From positions 1-24,478 of the forward strand of contig JAWXUO010000035.1 of assembly GCA_044426355.1 (NCBI GenBank): a stretch of DNA of 24,478 bases, given 5' to 3'. Position 1 is the stretch's first letter, and every line of letters starts with the position of its first letter. Shown piece after piece: positions 14,935 through 24,122 of the stretch. The position numbers and the translations under genes were made by a program. Origin of the DNA: CAYJLC01 sp044426355 (GTDB lineage: Bacteria; Bacillota; Clostridia; Oscillospirales; Butyricicoccaceae). Under the pieces are notes generated by a model. It did no database searches, had not been told where the DNA came from, and saw nothing but the letters and a program-made list of their open reading frames with translations.

Positions 14935-16173
14935 ATGGTTATTAAATTCGATGGATACGAAATTATAGACGGTGGTGTATGTGCACCACAAGGTTTTTTA
15001 GCACAAGGTGTTCACTGTGGTTTGCGTTCAGACAAAACACGTAACGACCTAGCTTTAATCTACAGCGAAATCCCTTGTAGCACAGCTGGAGTATATACTT
15101 TAAACAAAGTCAAAGGTGCTCCTGTTGTTATCACGCAAAAACACTTAGAAAACGGTGTTGCACGAGCTATTATCGTTAATAGTGGTAACGCAAACACTTG
15201 TAATATAGACGGAGAAGAAAAAGCTCTTCGTATGTGCGAACTTGCATCAAAAGAACTAAATATTCCTGTAGACGAAGTTTTAGTTGCATCAACTGGAATA
15301 ATTGGGCATATTTTACCAATAGAGCCTATTGAAAACTCTATTGAAAATCTTGCAAAAACGCTATCTCGTGATGGCAATGACAACGCATGCGACGCTATTT
15401 TAACAACAGATTTAACCAAAAAAACTTATGCTGTAACTTTTGACATAAACGGTCATAAATGTGTTATCGGTGGTATTGCAAAAGGCAGTGGTATGATACA
15501 CCCTAATATGGCAACTATGCTAAGTTTTATAACAACAGATGTTTCTATTGAAAAAACATTACTTTCAAAAACACTAAAAGCTATTGCAGATGATACTTTT
15601 AACATGGTTTCTGTAGATGGTGATACTTCTACAAACGATACTGTTATTGTAATGTCAAACGGCAAAGCTGGTAATGACATGATTGTTCGTGAAGATACTG
15701 AGGCATATCAAATTTTCTACCAAGGATTATATGCTGTTTTAATGAATTTATCTCGTGAAATCGCACAAGATGGTGAGGGTGCTACAAAACTTTTAGAGTG
15801 TACTGTAAACAACGCTTGCGACACTGCTACTGCTAAAATTGTTGCAAAATCTGTTATCACTTCTAGTTTGTTCAAAAGTGCTATGTTTGGACAAGATGCA
15901 AACTGGGGCAGAATTTTATGTGCTATAGGCTATGCTAATGCAGATTTTGATATTAATTTAATCAGCGTAGATCTAAAATCAGAATTTGGAACTATTAATG
16001 TATGTCAAAACGGTAGAGGTGTAGAATTTTCACACGCTGACGCTTTAGAAGTATTAAAAGCTTCAGAAGTTACCGTGGAAATTAATATGCACGACGGAAC
16101 TGCTACTGCTACTGCTTGGGGTTGCGACCTAACATATGATTATGTGAAAATAAACGCAGACTACCACACCTAA
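14935..16173 (+). CDS. argJ: Bifunctional ornithine acetyltransferase / N-acetylglutamate synthase
   Basis: Transfers acetyl from N-acetylornithine to glutamate, closing the acetyl cycle; many members also make N-acetylglutamate from acetyl-CoA. The 412-residue precursor cleaves itself into two chains at the site KGSGMIHPNMATML, between Ala193 and Thr194, and Thr194 becomes the nucleophile. The oxyanion-hole segment STGIIG is at 119-124. GTGAGGT lies six bases before the ATG, 38 bases after argC. Whether this one is mono- or bifunctional cannot be told from sequence; no argA or argE is visible, which favours at least the recycling role. Confidence 0.95.
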   Translation: MVIKFDGYEIIDGGVCAPQGFLAQGVHCGLRSDKTRNDLALIYSEIPCSTAGVYTLNKVKGAPVVITQKHLENGVARAIIVNSGNANTCNIDGEEKALRMCELASKELNIPVDEVLVASTGIIGHILPIEPIENSIENLAKTLSRDGNDNACDAILTTDLTKKTYAVTFDINGHKCVIGGIAKGSGMIHPNMATMLSFITTDVSIEKTLLSKTLKAIADDTFNMVSVDGDTSTNDTVIVMSNGKAGNDMIVREDTEAYQIFYQGLYAVLMNLSREIAQDGEGATKLLECTVNNACDTATAKIVAKSVITSSLFKSAMFGQDANWGRILCAIGYANADFDINLISVDLKSEFGTINVCQNGRGVEFSHADALEVLKASEVTVEINMHDGTATATAWGCDLTYDYVKINADYHT

Positions 16174-16186
16174 GGAGAATTTATAA

Positions 16187-17044
16187 ATGATAAATGATAC
16201 TATTCGCTCTGAAATTTTAATAGACGCACTACCTTACATACAAAAATATCGCAATAAAATTGTTGTTATAAAATACGGTGGCAACGCTATGATAAACGAA
16301 GACCTAAAATTTGCTGTAATGCGTGATTTAGTTATGCTACAAATGATTGGCATAAAAGTAGTTTTGGTTCATGGTGGTGGTCCTGAAATTAACAATATGC
16401 TTAAAAAAATCAATAAGCAATCTGAATTTGTAAATGGCTTACGTTATACAGACGAAGAAACTATGGAAATAGTTCAAATGGTTTTATGTGGTAAAATAAA
16501 TAAAGATTTAGTTGCTCTTTTGCAAAATAACGGTGGCAAGGCTCTTGGTTTTTGTGGAACAGATGGTGGAATGCTTAAAGCTACAAAATTGCAAACTGAA
16601 CAAGATTTAGGATTAGTCGGAGAAATTACATCTGTAAACACAGAGGCTATACACATGGCTTTAGATAACGGTTTTATACCTGTTATTTCTTCTGTTGCTA
16701 TGGACGATGACTCTAATACTTATAATATAAATGCTGATATTGGTGCTTCAAAAATAGCCTCGGCTCTTGGTGCTGTAAACTTTATTTTAATGACAGATAT
16801 TGCAGGTGTGCTAAGCGATAAAAATAATCCATCTACTTTAATTCCTGAAATATGCCTAAACGAAGTTCCAAAGCTTATGAAAGATGGAGTTTTAGCAGGT
16901 GGAATGATTCCAAAAGTTGAATGTTGCGTTGATGCTATTAGGCGTGGTGTTAAATCGTCGTGCATTATAGACGGACGAATAAAACACTCTATACTAATAG
17001 AAATGCTAACAAACCAAGGAATAGGAACACTATTTCGTTATTAA
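16187..17044 (+). CDS. argB: Acetylglutamate kinase, probably arginine-inhibited
   Basis: Phosphorylates N-acetylglutamate. The 285-residue amino-acid-kinase protein has VVIKYGGNAM (Lys29), HGGGPEIN (63-67 GGGPE) and GFCGTDGGMLKA. It carries an N-terminal helix (RSEILIDALPYIQKYRNK) before the first strand. Arginine-sensitive hexameric kinases have this helix and the shorter arginine-insensitive E. coli enzyme lacks it, so arginine feedback is inferred. In a pathway with ArgJ recycling this kinase is the natural control point. AAGGAG precedes the ATG; the gap to argJ is 13 bases. Confidence 0.96.
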   Translation: MINDTIRSEILIDALPYIQKYRNKIVVIKYGGNAMINEDLKFAVMRDLVMLQMIGIKVVLVHGGGPEINNMLKKINKQSEFVNGLRYTDEETMEIVQMVLCGKINKDLVALLQNNGGKALGFCGTDGGMLKATKLQTEQDLGLVGEITSVNTEAIHMALDNGFIPVISSVAMDDDSNTYNINADIGASKIASALGAVNFILMTDIAGVLSDKNNPSTLIPEICLNEVPKLMKDGVLAGGMIPKVECCVDAIRRGVKSSCIIDGRIKHSILIEMLTNQGIGTLFRY

Positions 17045-17055
17045 AGGAGAAAATT

Positions 17056-18210
17056 ATGAACTATAAAGAGTTAGATACTAAATATATCGCAAATACATAT
17101 AAAAGACAAGATGTTGTAATTGTAGAAGGTACATCTTCTACTGCAACTGACATAGACGGCAAAAAATATATTGATTTTACAAGTGGTATCGGCGTAAATT
17201 CACTTGGTTTTTCAAATGAAGCATGGGCAAATGCTGTATCATCTCAAGCACACAAAATGCAACACGTTTCAAACTTATACTATACTACACCGTGTATAGA
17301 ACTTGCTGAGATGCTTTGTAAAAAAACTGGATTTAAAAAAGCTTTTTTTGCGAATTCTGGTGCAGAAGCAAACGAAGGAGCTATTAAAGTTGCTAGAAAA
17401 TATAGCTTTGAAAAATATGGCGAAGATAGATATAAAATTTTAACACTTCAAAATTCTTTTCACGGTAGAACAATTACAACGCTAAAAGCTACAGGGCAAG
17501 ATTTTTTTCACAATTACTTCTTCCCTTTTACAGATGGTTTTGAATATGCCCCTGCAAATGATATAGACGCATCTATTAACGCACTTAAACAAGGTGGATT
17601 TTGTGCTGTTATAGTAGAACTTGTTCAAGGCGAAGGTGGAGTTATATCTTTAGATAAAAAATTTATAAATTCCCTCTTTAATTATTGTAAAGAAAATGAT
17701 ATACTATTTATGGTAGACGAAGTTCAAACTGGTATCGGTAGAACTGGAACACTGCTAGCTTGCGAGCAATTTGACATAACGCCTGACGTTGTAACTCTTG
17801 CAAAAGGGCTAGGTGGTGGACTTCCTATAGGTTCATTCTTATTACACGAAACTACGGAAAATGTACTTAAATATTCTGACCACGGTACTACTTTTGGTGG
17901 AAACCCTGTTGTATGTGCTGGTGCTAAAGTTGTTTTAGAATCACTTGATATGCAAGATATTGCAGAAAAAGGCGAGTATTTTAGAAAAGAACTTGCACAA
18001 ATTGGCTCTATAGAAAGCGTAACTGGTCTTGGAATGATGATAGGTTTAAAACCTAAAGAAAAAGATGTTCCTACTATTTTAAACGAATGTTTAGAAAAAG
18101 GACTTATCGTGCTTTCTGCAAAAGATAAAGTTCGTTTACTTCCACCTCTTAATATTTCGTATGATGAAATTAACGAGGGGTTAGCTATTTTAAAAACCGT
18201 TTTAGGTTAA
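17056..18210 (+). CDS. argD: Acetylornithine aminotransferase
   Basis: PLP-dependent transamination of N-acetylglutamate semialdehyde to N-acetylornithine. The 384-residue class III aminotransferase shows NSGAEANEGAIK (PLP phosphate loop), SFHGRT, DEVQTGIGRTG and the Schiff-base Lys250 in TLAKGLGGGLPIG. Start: ATG at 17056 with AAAGGAG seven bases upstream. The frame is open to 16960, inside argB, but the extra 32 residues are basic, unlike the family, and have no ribosome site. Position between argB and argG supports acetylornithine over ornithine or GABA as substrate. Confidence 0.95.
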   Translation: MNYKELDTKYIANTYKRQDVVIVEGTSSTATDIDGKKYIDFTSGIGVNSLGFSNEAWANAVSSQAHKMQHVSNLYYTTPCIELAEMLCKKTGFKKAFFANSGAEANEGAIKVARKYSFEKYGEDRYKILTLQNSFHGRTITTLKATGQDFFHNYFFPFTDGFEYAPANDIDASINALKQGGFCAVIVELVQGEGGVISLDKKFINSLFNYCKENDILFMVDEVQTGIGRTGTLLACEQFDITPDVVTLAKGLGGGLPIGSFLLHETTENVLKYSDHGTTFGGNPVVCAGAKVVLESLDMQDIAEKGEYFRKELAQIGSIESVTGLGMMIGLKPKEKDVPTILNECLEKGLIVLSAKDKVRLLPPLNISYDEINEGLAILKTVLG

Positions 18211-18247
18211 ATTATAAATAATTATAAAAAATTTCGGAGGAAAAATT

Positions 18248-19468
18248 ATGTCAACAATTAAAAAAGTCGTATTAGCTTATTCAGGTGGACTAGACACATC
18301 TATTATAATCCCATGGCTAAAAGAAAATTATGATAATTGCGAAGTTATCGCAGTATCTGGCGACGTAGGTCAAGGAACAGAACTTGATGGATTAGAAGAA
18401 AAAGCAAAAGCTACAGGTGCTTCTAAACTTTATGTAGCAGACCTTAAAGAAGAATTTGTAGACGAATATATCATTCCTACTATGCAAGCTGGTGCAACTT
18501 ATGAAAATTACCTACTAGGAACGTCTTTCGCACGTCCTATTATCGCAAAACGCATTGTAGAAATTGCAATAGCAGAAGGTGCAGACGCTATTTGTCATGG
18601 TTGTACTGGTAAAGGTAACGACCAAGTTCGTTTTGAGCTTGCTATAAAAGCTTTCGCTCCTGATATGAAAATTATTGCTCCTTGGAGAATTTGGGATATT
18701 AAATCTCGTGAAGAAGCTATCGAATTTGCAGAAGCTCGTAATGTTCCTTTAAAAATAAACAGAGAAACAAACTACTCTAAAGATAAAAACCTATGGCATT
18801 TAAGCCACGAAGGTTTAGACCTTGAAAGCACAGAAAACGAACCACAATACGAAAAAGATGGTTTCCTTGAAATGGGCATTTCGCCTATCAATGCACCAGA
18901 TGCTCCTACTTACATAACTTTAGACTTTGAAAAAGGTGTTCCTACATCTTTAGATGGCAAAAAAATGAAACCTATCGACATTATCTATGCACTAAATGAA
19001 ATTGGTGGTAAAAATGGTATCGGTATTTTAGATGTTGTAGAAAATCGTCTTGTAGGTATGAAATGTCGTGGCGTTTATGAAACTCCAGGTGGAACTATTT
19101 TATACAAAGCACACGAAGTTTTAGAAACTATCACTTTAGATAAAATGACTTCTCACGAAAAAGCAAAACTTGCTATAACTTTTGGCGAACTAGTTTACAA
19201 TGGTCAATGGTATACACCTTTACGTGAGGCTCTTTCTGCTTTTGTAACAAGCACTCAACAAAATGTTACTGGTCAAGTAAAATTAAAACTTTACAAAGGA
19301 AATATGATAATCGCATCAGTTTCTTCTCCGTTTTCTCTATATTCTGAAGATATTGCTACTTTTGAAGAAAGCGACTACAACCAAGCAGACGCAGAAGGCT
19401 TTATCAATCTTTATGGCTTACCTATCAAAGTTCAAGCTATGTTAAAACAAGGAAAACTTAAAAAATAG
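18248..19468 (+). CDS. argG: Argininosuccinate synthase
   Basis: Joins citrulline and aspartate using ATP. The 406-residue protein has the PP-loop motif AYSGGLDTSI near the N-terminus, GCTGKGNDQVRFE, the RETNYSKDKNLWHLSHEG block and GPF-region equivalents typical of ArgG. Full length. GGAGG lies seven bases before the ATG, 37 bases after argD. Confidence 0.97.
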   Translation: MSTIKKVVLAYSGGLDTSIIIPWLKENYDNCEVIAVSGDVGQGTELDGLEEKAKATGASKLYVADLKEEFVDEYIIPTMQAGATYENYLLGTSFARPIIAKRIVEIAIAEGADAICHGCTGKGNDQVRFELAIKAFAPDMKIIAPWRIWDIKSREEAIEFAEARNVPLKINRETNYSKDKNLWHLSHEGLDLESTENEPQYEKDGFLEMGISPINAPDAPTYITLDFEKGVPTSLDGKKMKPIDIIYALNEIGGKNGIGILDVVENRLVGMKCRGVYETPGGTILYKAHEVLETITLDKMTSHEKAKLAITFGELVYNGQWYTPLREALSAFVTSTQQNVTGQVKLKLYKGNMIIASVSSPFSLYSEDIATFEESDYNQADAEGFINLYGLPIKVQAMLKQGKLKK

Positions 19469-19478
19469 GAGAAAACTT

Positions 19479-20858
19479 ATGAAATTATGGGCAGGTAGAT
19501 TTCAAAAAGAAACAGATAGCCTTGTAAACGATTTTAATTCATCAATTCAATTCGACGCAAGACTTTATAAACAAGATATTCAAGGCTCTATTGCACACGC
19601 AAAAATGCTTGGCAAACAAAAAATTATAAGCGAAGATGATGTTACATCAATAATTGATGGCTTAAATGTCATTTTAAAAGAAATCGAAGATGGAACGCTT
19701 GAATTTTCACTAGACCAAGAAGATATTCACATGAATATCGAGTCTATTTTAACAAATAACATCGGCGACGCTGGAAAAAGACTGCACACTGGCAGAAGTA
19801 GAAATGACCAAGTGGCTCTCGACACAAAACTTTACGTAAAAGAAGAAATTCCATCTTTTATAAGTGATTTAGTAGAGCTTTTAAAGGTTTTAGTTAAACT
19901 ATCTAACGAAAATTTAACTAGCATTATGCCTGCTTATACTCATCTACAGCGTGCACAGCCATCAACTTTTGCACATTATATGATGGCTTATGCAAATATG
20001 TTTAAACGTGATATTACACGTTTAGAAGATTGCCTTAGCCGTTTAGACGAATGTCCTTTAGGTGCAGGTGCTTTATGTACTACAACGCACCCACTAGACC
20101 GTTTTGATACAGCTTTAGCTTTAGGCTTTTCAAAACCTACTGATAATTCACTAGATTCTGTGTCTGATAGAGATTACGCTATAGAACTTTTAGCTGATTT
20201 TTCGATTTTGATGATGCATTTATCAAGATTTTCTGAAGAAATTATTTTTTGGTGCTCGCATGAGTTTAAATTCATCGAGCTAGATGATGCTTATTCTACA
20301 GGTTCATCTATCATGCCACAAAAGAAAAATCCTGACGTTGCAGAGCTTGTTCGTGGTAAAACAGGCAGAGTTTATGGCTCTCTTATTTCGTTTTTAACTA
20401 TGATGAAAGGCTTGCCTCTTGCTTATAATAAAGACATGCAAGAAGATAAAGAAGCACTTTTTGACGCAATGGATACAATAAAACTTTGTGTTCCTGTGTT
20501 TACTGCAATGCTTGACACTATAATAGTTAAAAAAGATAATATGCTAGATGCCTCAAATGGTGGATTTATAAACGCAACTGACTGTGCAGACTATCTTGCA
20601 AAAAAAGGTTTACCTTTCCGTGAAGCATATATGATAGTCGGAAACTTAGTTTCTACTTGTATTTCAAAAGGCAAAACACTAGATACTTTAACATTAAATG
20701 AATATAAAGAATTATCTAATGTTTTTGAAGAAGATATTTTTACAGCAATAAACCTTACAACTTGTGTAAACGAAAGAAAAGTTTACGGTGGTCCTGCAGT
20801 TGAGGCTGTTAAAGTACAAATAAACAATATTCAAGAATTTATTAAACTAAGGGGGTAA
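19479..20858 (+). CDS. argH: Argininosuccinate lyase
   Basis: Splits argininosuccinate to arginine and fumarate. The 459-residue fumarase/aspartase-superfamily protein begins KLWAGRFQKETD and shows HTGRSRNDQVA, THLQRAQP (His155) and the signature loop GSSIMPQKKNPD with catalytic Ser277. Ten bases separate it from argG, with AGGAG as ribosome site. Confidence 0.97.
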   Translation: MKLWAGRFQKETDSLVNDFNSSIQFDARLYKQDIQGSIAHAKMLGKQKIISEDDVTSIIDGLNVILKEIEDGTLEFSLDQEDIHMNIESILTNNIGDAGKRLHTGRSRNDQVALDTKLYVKEEIPSFISDLVELLKVLVKLSNENLTSIMPAYTHLQRAQPSTFAHYMMAYANMFKRDITRLEDCLSRLDECPLGAGALCTTTHPLDRFDTALALGFSKPTDNSLDSVSDRDYAIELLADFSILMMHLSRFSEEIIFWCSHEFKFIELDDAYSTGSSIMPQKKNPDVAELVRGKTGRVYGSLISFLTMMKGLPLAYNKDMQEDKEALFDAMDTIKLCVPVFTAMLDTIIVKKDNMLDASNGGFINATDCADYLAKKGLPFREAYMIVGNLVSTCISKGKTLDTLTLNEYKELSNVFEEDIFTAINLTTCVNERKVYGGPAVEAVKVQINNIQEFIKLRG

Positions 20859-20865
20859 AATATTA

Positions 20866-21774
20866 ATGACAGACTTGCTTTCTATGCTAGATTTAAGCAC
20901 CGAAGATATTACTAAAATATTAAATACTGCTGACGAGCTAAAAAATAATCAAAAAATGGGTATCCCTCATAAGCACCTAGACGGAAAAACTATTGCTATG
21001 ATTTTTGAAAAAAATTCTACAAGAACTAGAGTTTCTTTCGAAACAGGTATGTTTCAACTAGGTGGTCATGCTTTATTTTTATCAAGTGGCGAAAGTCAAA
21101 TCGGCAGAGGCGAACCTATAGAAGACACTGCTCGAGTTTTATCTCGTTATAACGATGGAATTATGATTAGAACTTTTTCGCAAGAACTTGTAGAAAAACT
21201 TGCAGAATATGCAACTATTCCTGTTATAAATGGACTAACAGATTTTTCTCACCCTTGCCAAGTATTAGCCGACCTTATGACTATTCGTGAGCATAAATCA
21301 ACTTTAAAAGGACTAAAATTATGCTACATAGGCGATGGAAATAACATGGCAAATTCACTTATCGTAGGTGGTTTAAAAACTGGAATGAACGTATCTGTTG
21401 CATGTCCTAAAGGATACGAGCCTGATTTTAGAGTTTTAAACTTTGCAACAAGTGAACATGATTTCCGTTTCAATTTATATCAAAAACCTATAGATGCTGT
21501 AAAAGATGCTGATGTTGTTATCACTGATGTTTTTACTTCTATGGGTCAAGAGAAAGAAACAGAAATTCGTGCAAAAGCATTCGCAGGATACCAAGTTAAT
21601 AAAGAATTACTTGCTCTTGCAAATCCAGACTGCATGGTTCTTCACTGTTTGCCTGCACACAGAGAAGAAGAAATTACTACAAGCGTTTTTGAAAAACATT
21701 CAAATGAAATTTTCGACGAAGCTGAAAATCGTTTACATGTTCAAAAAGCTATTATGTACTTACTTATGAAATAA
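20866..21774 (+). CDS. argF: Ornithine carbamoyltransferase
   Basis: Makes citrulline from ornithine and carbamoyl phosphate. The 302-residue protein has the carbamoyl phosphate loop STRTR (51-55), HPCQ (129-132), the ornithine-side DVFTSMGQE (221-229) and HCLPAHR (260-266). These mark an anabolic-type ornithine enzyme rather than an acetylornithine or putrescine one. AGGGGG lies 9 bases before the ATG, seven bases after argH. The gene for carbamoyl phosphate synthase is not in the window. A hairpin terminator follows. Confidence 0.96.
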   Translation: MTDLLSMLDLSTEDITKILNTADELKNNQKMGIPHKHLDGKTIAMIFEKNSTRTRVSFETGMFQLGGHALFLSSGESQIGRGEPIEDTARVLSRYNDGIMIRTFSQELVEKLAEYATIPVINGLTDFSHPCQVLADLMTIREHKSTLKGLKLCYIGDGNNMANSLIVGGLKTGMNVSVACPKGYEPDFRVLNFATSEHDFRFNLYQKPIDAVKDADVVITDVFTSMGQEKETEIRAKAFAGYQVNKELLALANPDCMVLHCLPAHREEEITTSVFEKHSNEIFDEAENRLHVQKAIMYLLMK

Positions 21775-21782
21775 AATTACTG

Positions 21783-21816
21783 TGGCTATAACAAACACGT
21801 TATAGCCATATTATTT
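21783..21816 (+). terminator. Hairpin terminator/attenuator after the arg operon
   Basis: TGGCTATAAC (21783-21792) pairs perfectly with GTTATAGCCA (21799-21808) around a 6-base loop, followed by the interrupted T-run TATTATTT. The run merges into the AGGAG of the next gene, so some read-through into the HAD gene is likely. Confidence 0.8.
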
Positions 21817-21827
21817 AGGAGAAAAAT

Positions 21828-22463
21828 ATGAATTGTGCTATATTTGATATGGACGGGCTACTTGTGGACACAGAAATCTTATATGTTTACGCTTTTAAAG
21901 AAGTTTGCGAAATAATGGGAGATGAATACGACGAGGAGCTTTTTAAAACTTGTATTGGTACTACAAAAAAAACTCAAGAAGGCATCTTAAAAAAACATTT
22001 TGGAGATGACTATGATTTTGAACGCAGTAACATGCTAACAAATTCTGTTATAGATAGATATACAGACGAGGGAAACCTCTTTTTAAAAAAAGGTGTAGAA
22101 GAAATTTTACAAATGTTTAAATCAAAGGGTTTTAAACTTGCTGTTGCGTCATCAAATTCTTCGCAAAAAGTTTTTCGTGCTTTAGATATAACAGGTATAA
22201 AGCATTATTTTGATGAAATCTTAACAGGCGATATGGTTACAAATGGTAAACCAGACCCTGAAATATTTTTAAAAGCTTGCAAAAAACTAGGTTCTACCCC
22301 TTCAAAATCATATGTTTTTGAAGACTCTTTTAATGGTGTACGTGCTGGTTTTGCTGGTGGTTTTTACACAGTAATGGTTCCAGATTTAATTCCACCAGAT
22401 GACGAAATGATTCAAAAAAGTAATGAAATTATAAAAAGTTTGTCTGATTTTTCAATAAAATAA
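21828..22463 (+). CDS. HAD-superfamily phosphatase/phosphomutase-like protein
   Basis: A 211-residue subfamily IA haloacid-dehalogenase hydrolase. The four HAD motifs are complete: nucleophile Asp7 and acid Asp9 in FDMDGLLVDTE, Ser108 in VASSNSS, Lys141 in NGKPDPEIF, and the Glu165-Asp166 pair in VFEDSFNGV. A helical cap lies between motifs 1 and 2 (about 15-85). The pattern resembles beta-phosphoglucomutase and sugar-phosphate phosphatases, but substrate cannot be assigned. AGGAG lies seven bases before the ATG, directly behind the arg terminator; it may ride on arg read-through. No functional link to arginine is evident. Confidence 0.88.
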   Translation: MNCAIFDMDGLLVDTEILYVYAFKEVCEIMGDEYDEELFKTCIGTTKKTQEGILKKHFGDDYDFERSNMLTNSVIDRYTDEGNLFLKKGVEEILQMFKSKGFKLAVASSNSSQKVFRALDITGIKHYFDEILTGDMVTNGKPDPEIFLKACKKLGSTPSKSYVFEDSFNGVRAGFAGGFYTVMVPDLIPPDDEMIQKSNEIIKSLSDFSIK

Positions 22464-22474
22464 AAAATATAGGT

Positions 22475-22519
22475 TATACTATAGATATTCTCTCCCTTAC
22501 ATATCACATATAAAGGGGA
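22475..22519 (+). promoter_or_regulatory. Leader of the AbgT gene: weak -10 and hairpin covering the ribosome site
   Basis: A -10-like TATACT is at 22475-22480, with only a poor -35 (TTCAAT at 22451-22456, 18-base spacer). Downstream, TCCCTT (22493-22498) can pair with AAGGGG (22513-22518), with an inner ATAT/ATAT step, forming a hairpin that buries the AAGGGG ribosome site of the following gene. Confidence 0.35.
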
Positions 22520-22524
22520 TTTTT

Positions 22525-24033
22525 ATGAAAAATAACAAAACAGCAAAATTTTTAAACATAATCGAAACTGTAGGAAATAAATTACCTCACCCTGCTACTT
22601 TATTTTTAATTTTTAGCATAATAGTTGTAATATTTTCTACTGTAGGATATTTTTTAAATTGGCAAACTACCTATACAGGTATAGTTGCTTCTGATACAAA
22701 CGGTTACATCTCTAGTGATATAACCGTTTTTGTTATGCCCATTTTGTCAAACGAAGGTTTAATCTACTTTTTTTCAAATTTCACAACAAATTTCACAAGT
22801 TTTGCACCTTTAGGTACTGTTTTAGTTGCAATTGTAGGTATAGGAATAGCAGAGCGAACAGGTTTGATTTCTGTTGTACTTAGAAAAATTGTTTTAAGCA
22901 CTCCGTCGCAATTTGTAACTTCTGTAATAGTTTTTTTAGGTGTTATCTCAAATACTGCGTCTGACGCTGGTTATATCGTTCTTCCACCTCTTGCAGGACT
23001 TATTTTTCTATCACTAAAACGTCACCCTATCGCAGGTATTTCTGCATCTTTTGCAGGTGTTTCTGGTGGTTTTTCTGCAAATTTACTAATAAGCACGCTT
23101 GACCCACTTCTAGCAGGTTTTACCGAGGAGGCATCTCACATCATAGAGCCTAACTACGTAGTTTCTGCTGGTGCTAACTATATTTTCATGGCTTTTTCTA
23201 CTTTTTTAATAACTATCGTCGGCACTTTAGTCACTGAAAAAATCATCGAACCTCGTCTTGGTTCATATAAAGGCGATGAGAAAATCGAATTTGAGCATAT
23301 AACCGAAACCGAGCTACGTGCATTAAAATTCGCAGGTTTTACGCTTATTTTCGTTGTATTTTTCGTAGTTTTTCTGTGGTTTATTCTAGGGCAAAGCATT
23401 TTTTTAGGAAAAGGTATCGTTCCCATAATCGCATTAATTTTCGCCGTCCCCTCGTTAGTCTATGGAAAATTTACAAATAAAATTAAAAATGATACCGATG
23501 TTATGGCTATGATTTCGGAGTCTTTTTCTTCTATGGGTAGCTATCTTGTTTTAGTTTTTTTCGCTAGTCAATTTATAAATTTGTTCAATTATTCAAATTT
23601 AGGTACATTTATTGCAGTTTTCGGTTCGAATTTTCTGTCAAAAATAAATGCACCACCTCTTGTTTTGCTTATAATTTTCATTTTTTCAGTTGCTATAATA
23701 AATCTTTTCATGGGGTCATCTTCTGCAAAATGGGCAATACTTGCACCGATTTTTGTACCAATGCTTATGAAACTCGGCACTTCTCCTGAGGCGACACAGC
23801 TCGCTTATCGTATTGGCGATTCTAGCACAAATTTGATTTCGCCTCTCATGTCATACTTCTCAATGATGGTAATTTTTATTCAAAAATATGACAAAAAAGC
23901 CTCAATTGGAACTTTAATTTCTACAATGCTCCCCTACTCTATAGCTTTTATTCTGTCGTGGACTTGTATGCTTATTTTTTGGGTTATTTTTGACCTACCG
24001 ATAGGCTTTGGTGCTAAAATTTTCTTATGGTAA
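22525..24033 (+). CDS. AbgT-family transporter
   Basis: A 502-residue, very hydrophobic inner-membrane protein with about a dozen predicted membrane segments. It matches E. coli AbgT (p-aminobenzoyl-glutamate uptake) along its length: GNKLPHPATLF at the start, NFTSFAPLGTVLVAIVG, GIAERTGL, the SDAGYIVLPPLAG helix, GFSANLL, EKIIEPRLG and the C-terminal MGSSSAKWAILAPIFVPML. Family members import aminobenzoyl-glutamate or export sulfonamides. The AbgA/AbgB hydrolases often linked to abgT are not adjacent, so the substrate is uncertain. AAAGGGG lies about six bases before the ATG. Confidence 0.92.
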   Translation: MKNNKTAKFLNIIETVGNKLPHPATLFLIFSIIVVIFSTVGYFLNWQTTYTGIVASDTNGYISSDITVFVMPILSNEGLIYFFSNFTTNFTSFAPLGTVLVAIVGIGIAERTGLISVVLRKIVLSTPSQFVTSVIVFLGVISNTASDAGYIVLPPLAGLIFLSLKRHPIAGISASFAGVSGGFSANLLISTLDPLLAGFTEEASHIIEPNYVVSAGANYIFMAFSTFLITIVGTLVTEKIIEPRLGSYKGDEKIEFEHITETELRALKFAGFTLIFVVFFVVFLWFILGQSIFLGKGIVPIIALIFAVPSLVYGKFTNKIKNDTDVMAMISESFSSMGSYLVLVFFASQFINLFNYSNLGTFIAVFGSNFLSKINAPPLVLLIIFIFSVAIINLFMGSSSAKWAILAPIFVPMLMKLGTSPEATQLAYRIGDSSTNLISPLMSYFSMMVIFIQKYDKKASIGTLISTMLPYSIAFILSWTCMLIFWVIFDLPIGFGAKIFLW

Positions 24034-24059
24034 TTTTTGGTATATATTTACAAAAAAGC

Positions 24060-24088
24060 TTGCTTTAAAGTAAACATTATGATATAAT
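24060..24088 (+). promoter_or_regulatory. Promoter of the NCS2 permease gene
   Basis: A -35 TTGCTT (24060-24065) and a perfect -10 TATAAT (24083-24088) are exactly 17 bases apart, leaving a leader of roughly 27 bases before the start at 24123. It shows the permease is transcribed independently of the AbgT gene. Confidence 0.7.
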
Positions 24089-24122
24089 ACCTATAATTAA
24101 CACGATATTTATGAGGTACTAT

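Noticed and set aside
16960..17055. 32-residue N-terminal extension of argD
   Set aside because: It lies in the argB coding sequence out of frame, is unlike the family N-terminus, and the ATG at 17056 has a strong AAAGGAG.
24047..24074. Terminator after the AbgT gene
   Set aside because: TTTAC/GTAAA and AAAGC/GCTTT can pair imperfectly, but there is no T-run and the element overlaps the -35 box of the next promoter.
24111..24122. Earlier ATG for the NCS2 permease
   Set aside because: It overlaps the GAGGT ribosome site that serves the ATG at 24123.
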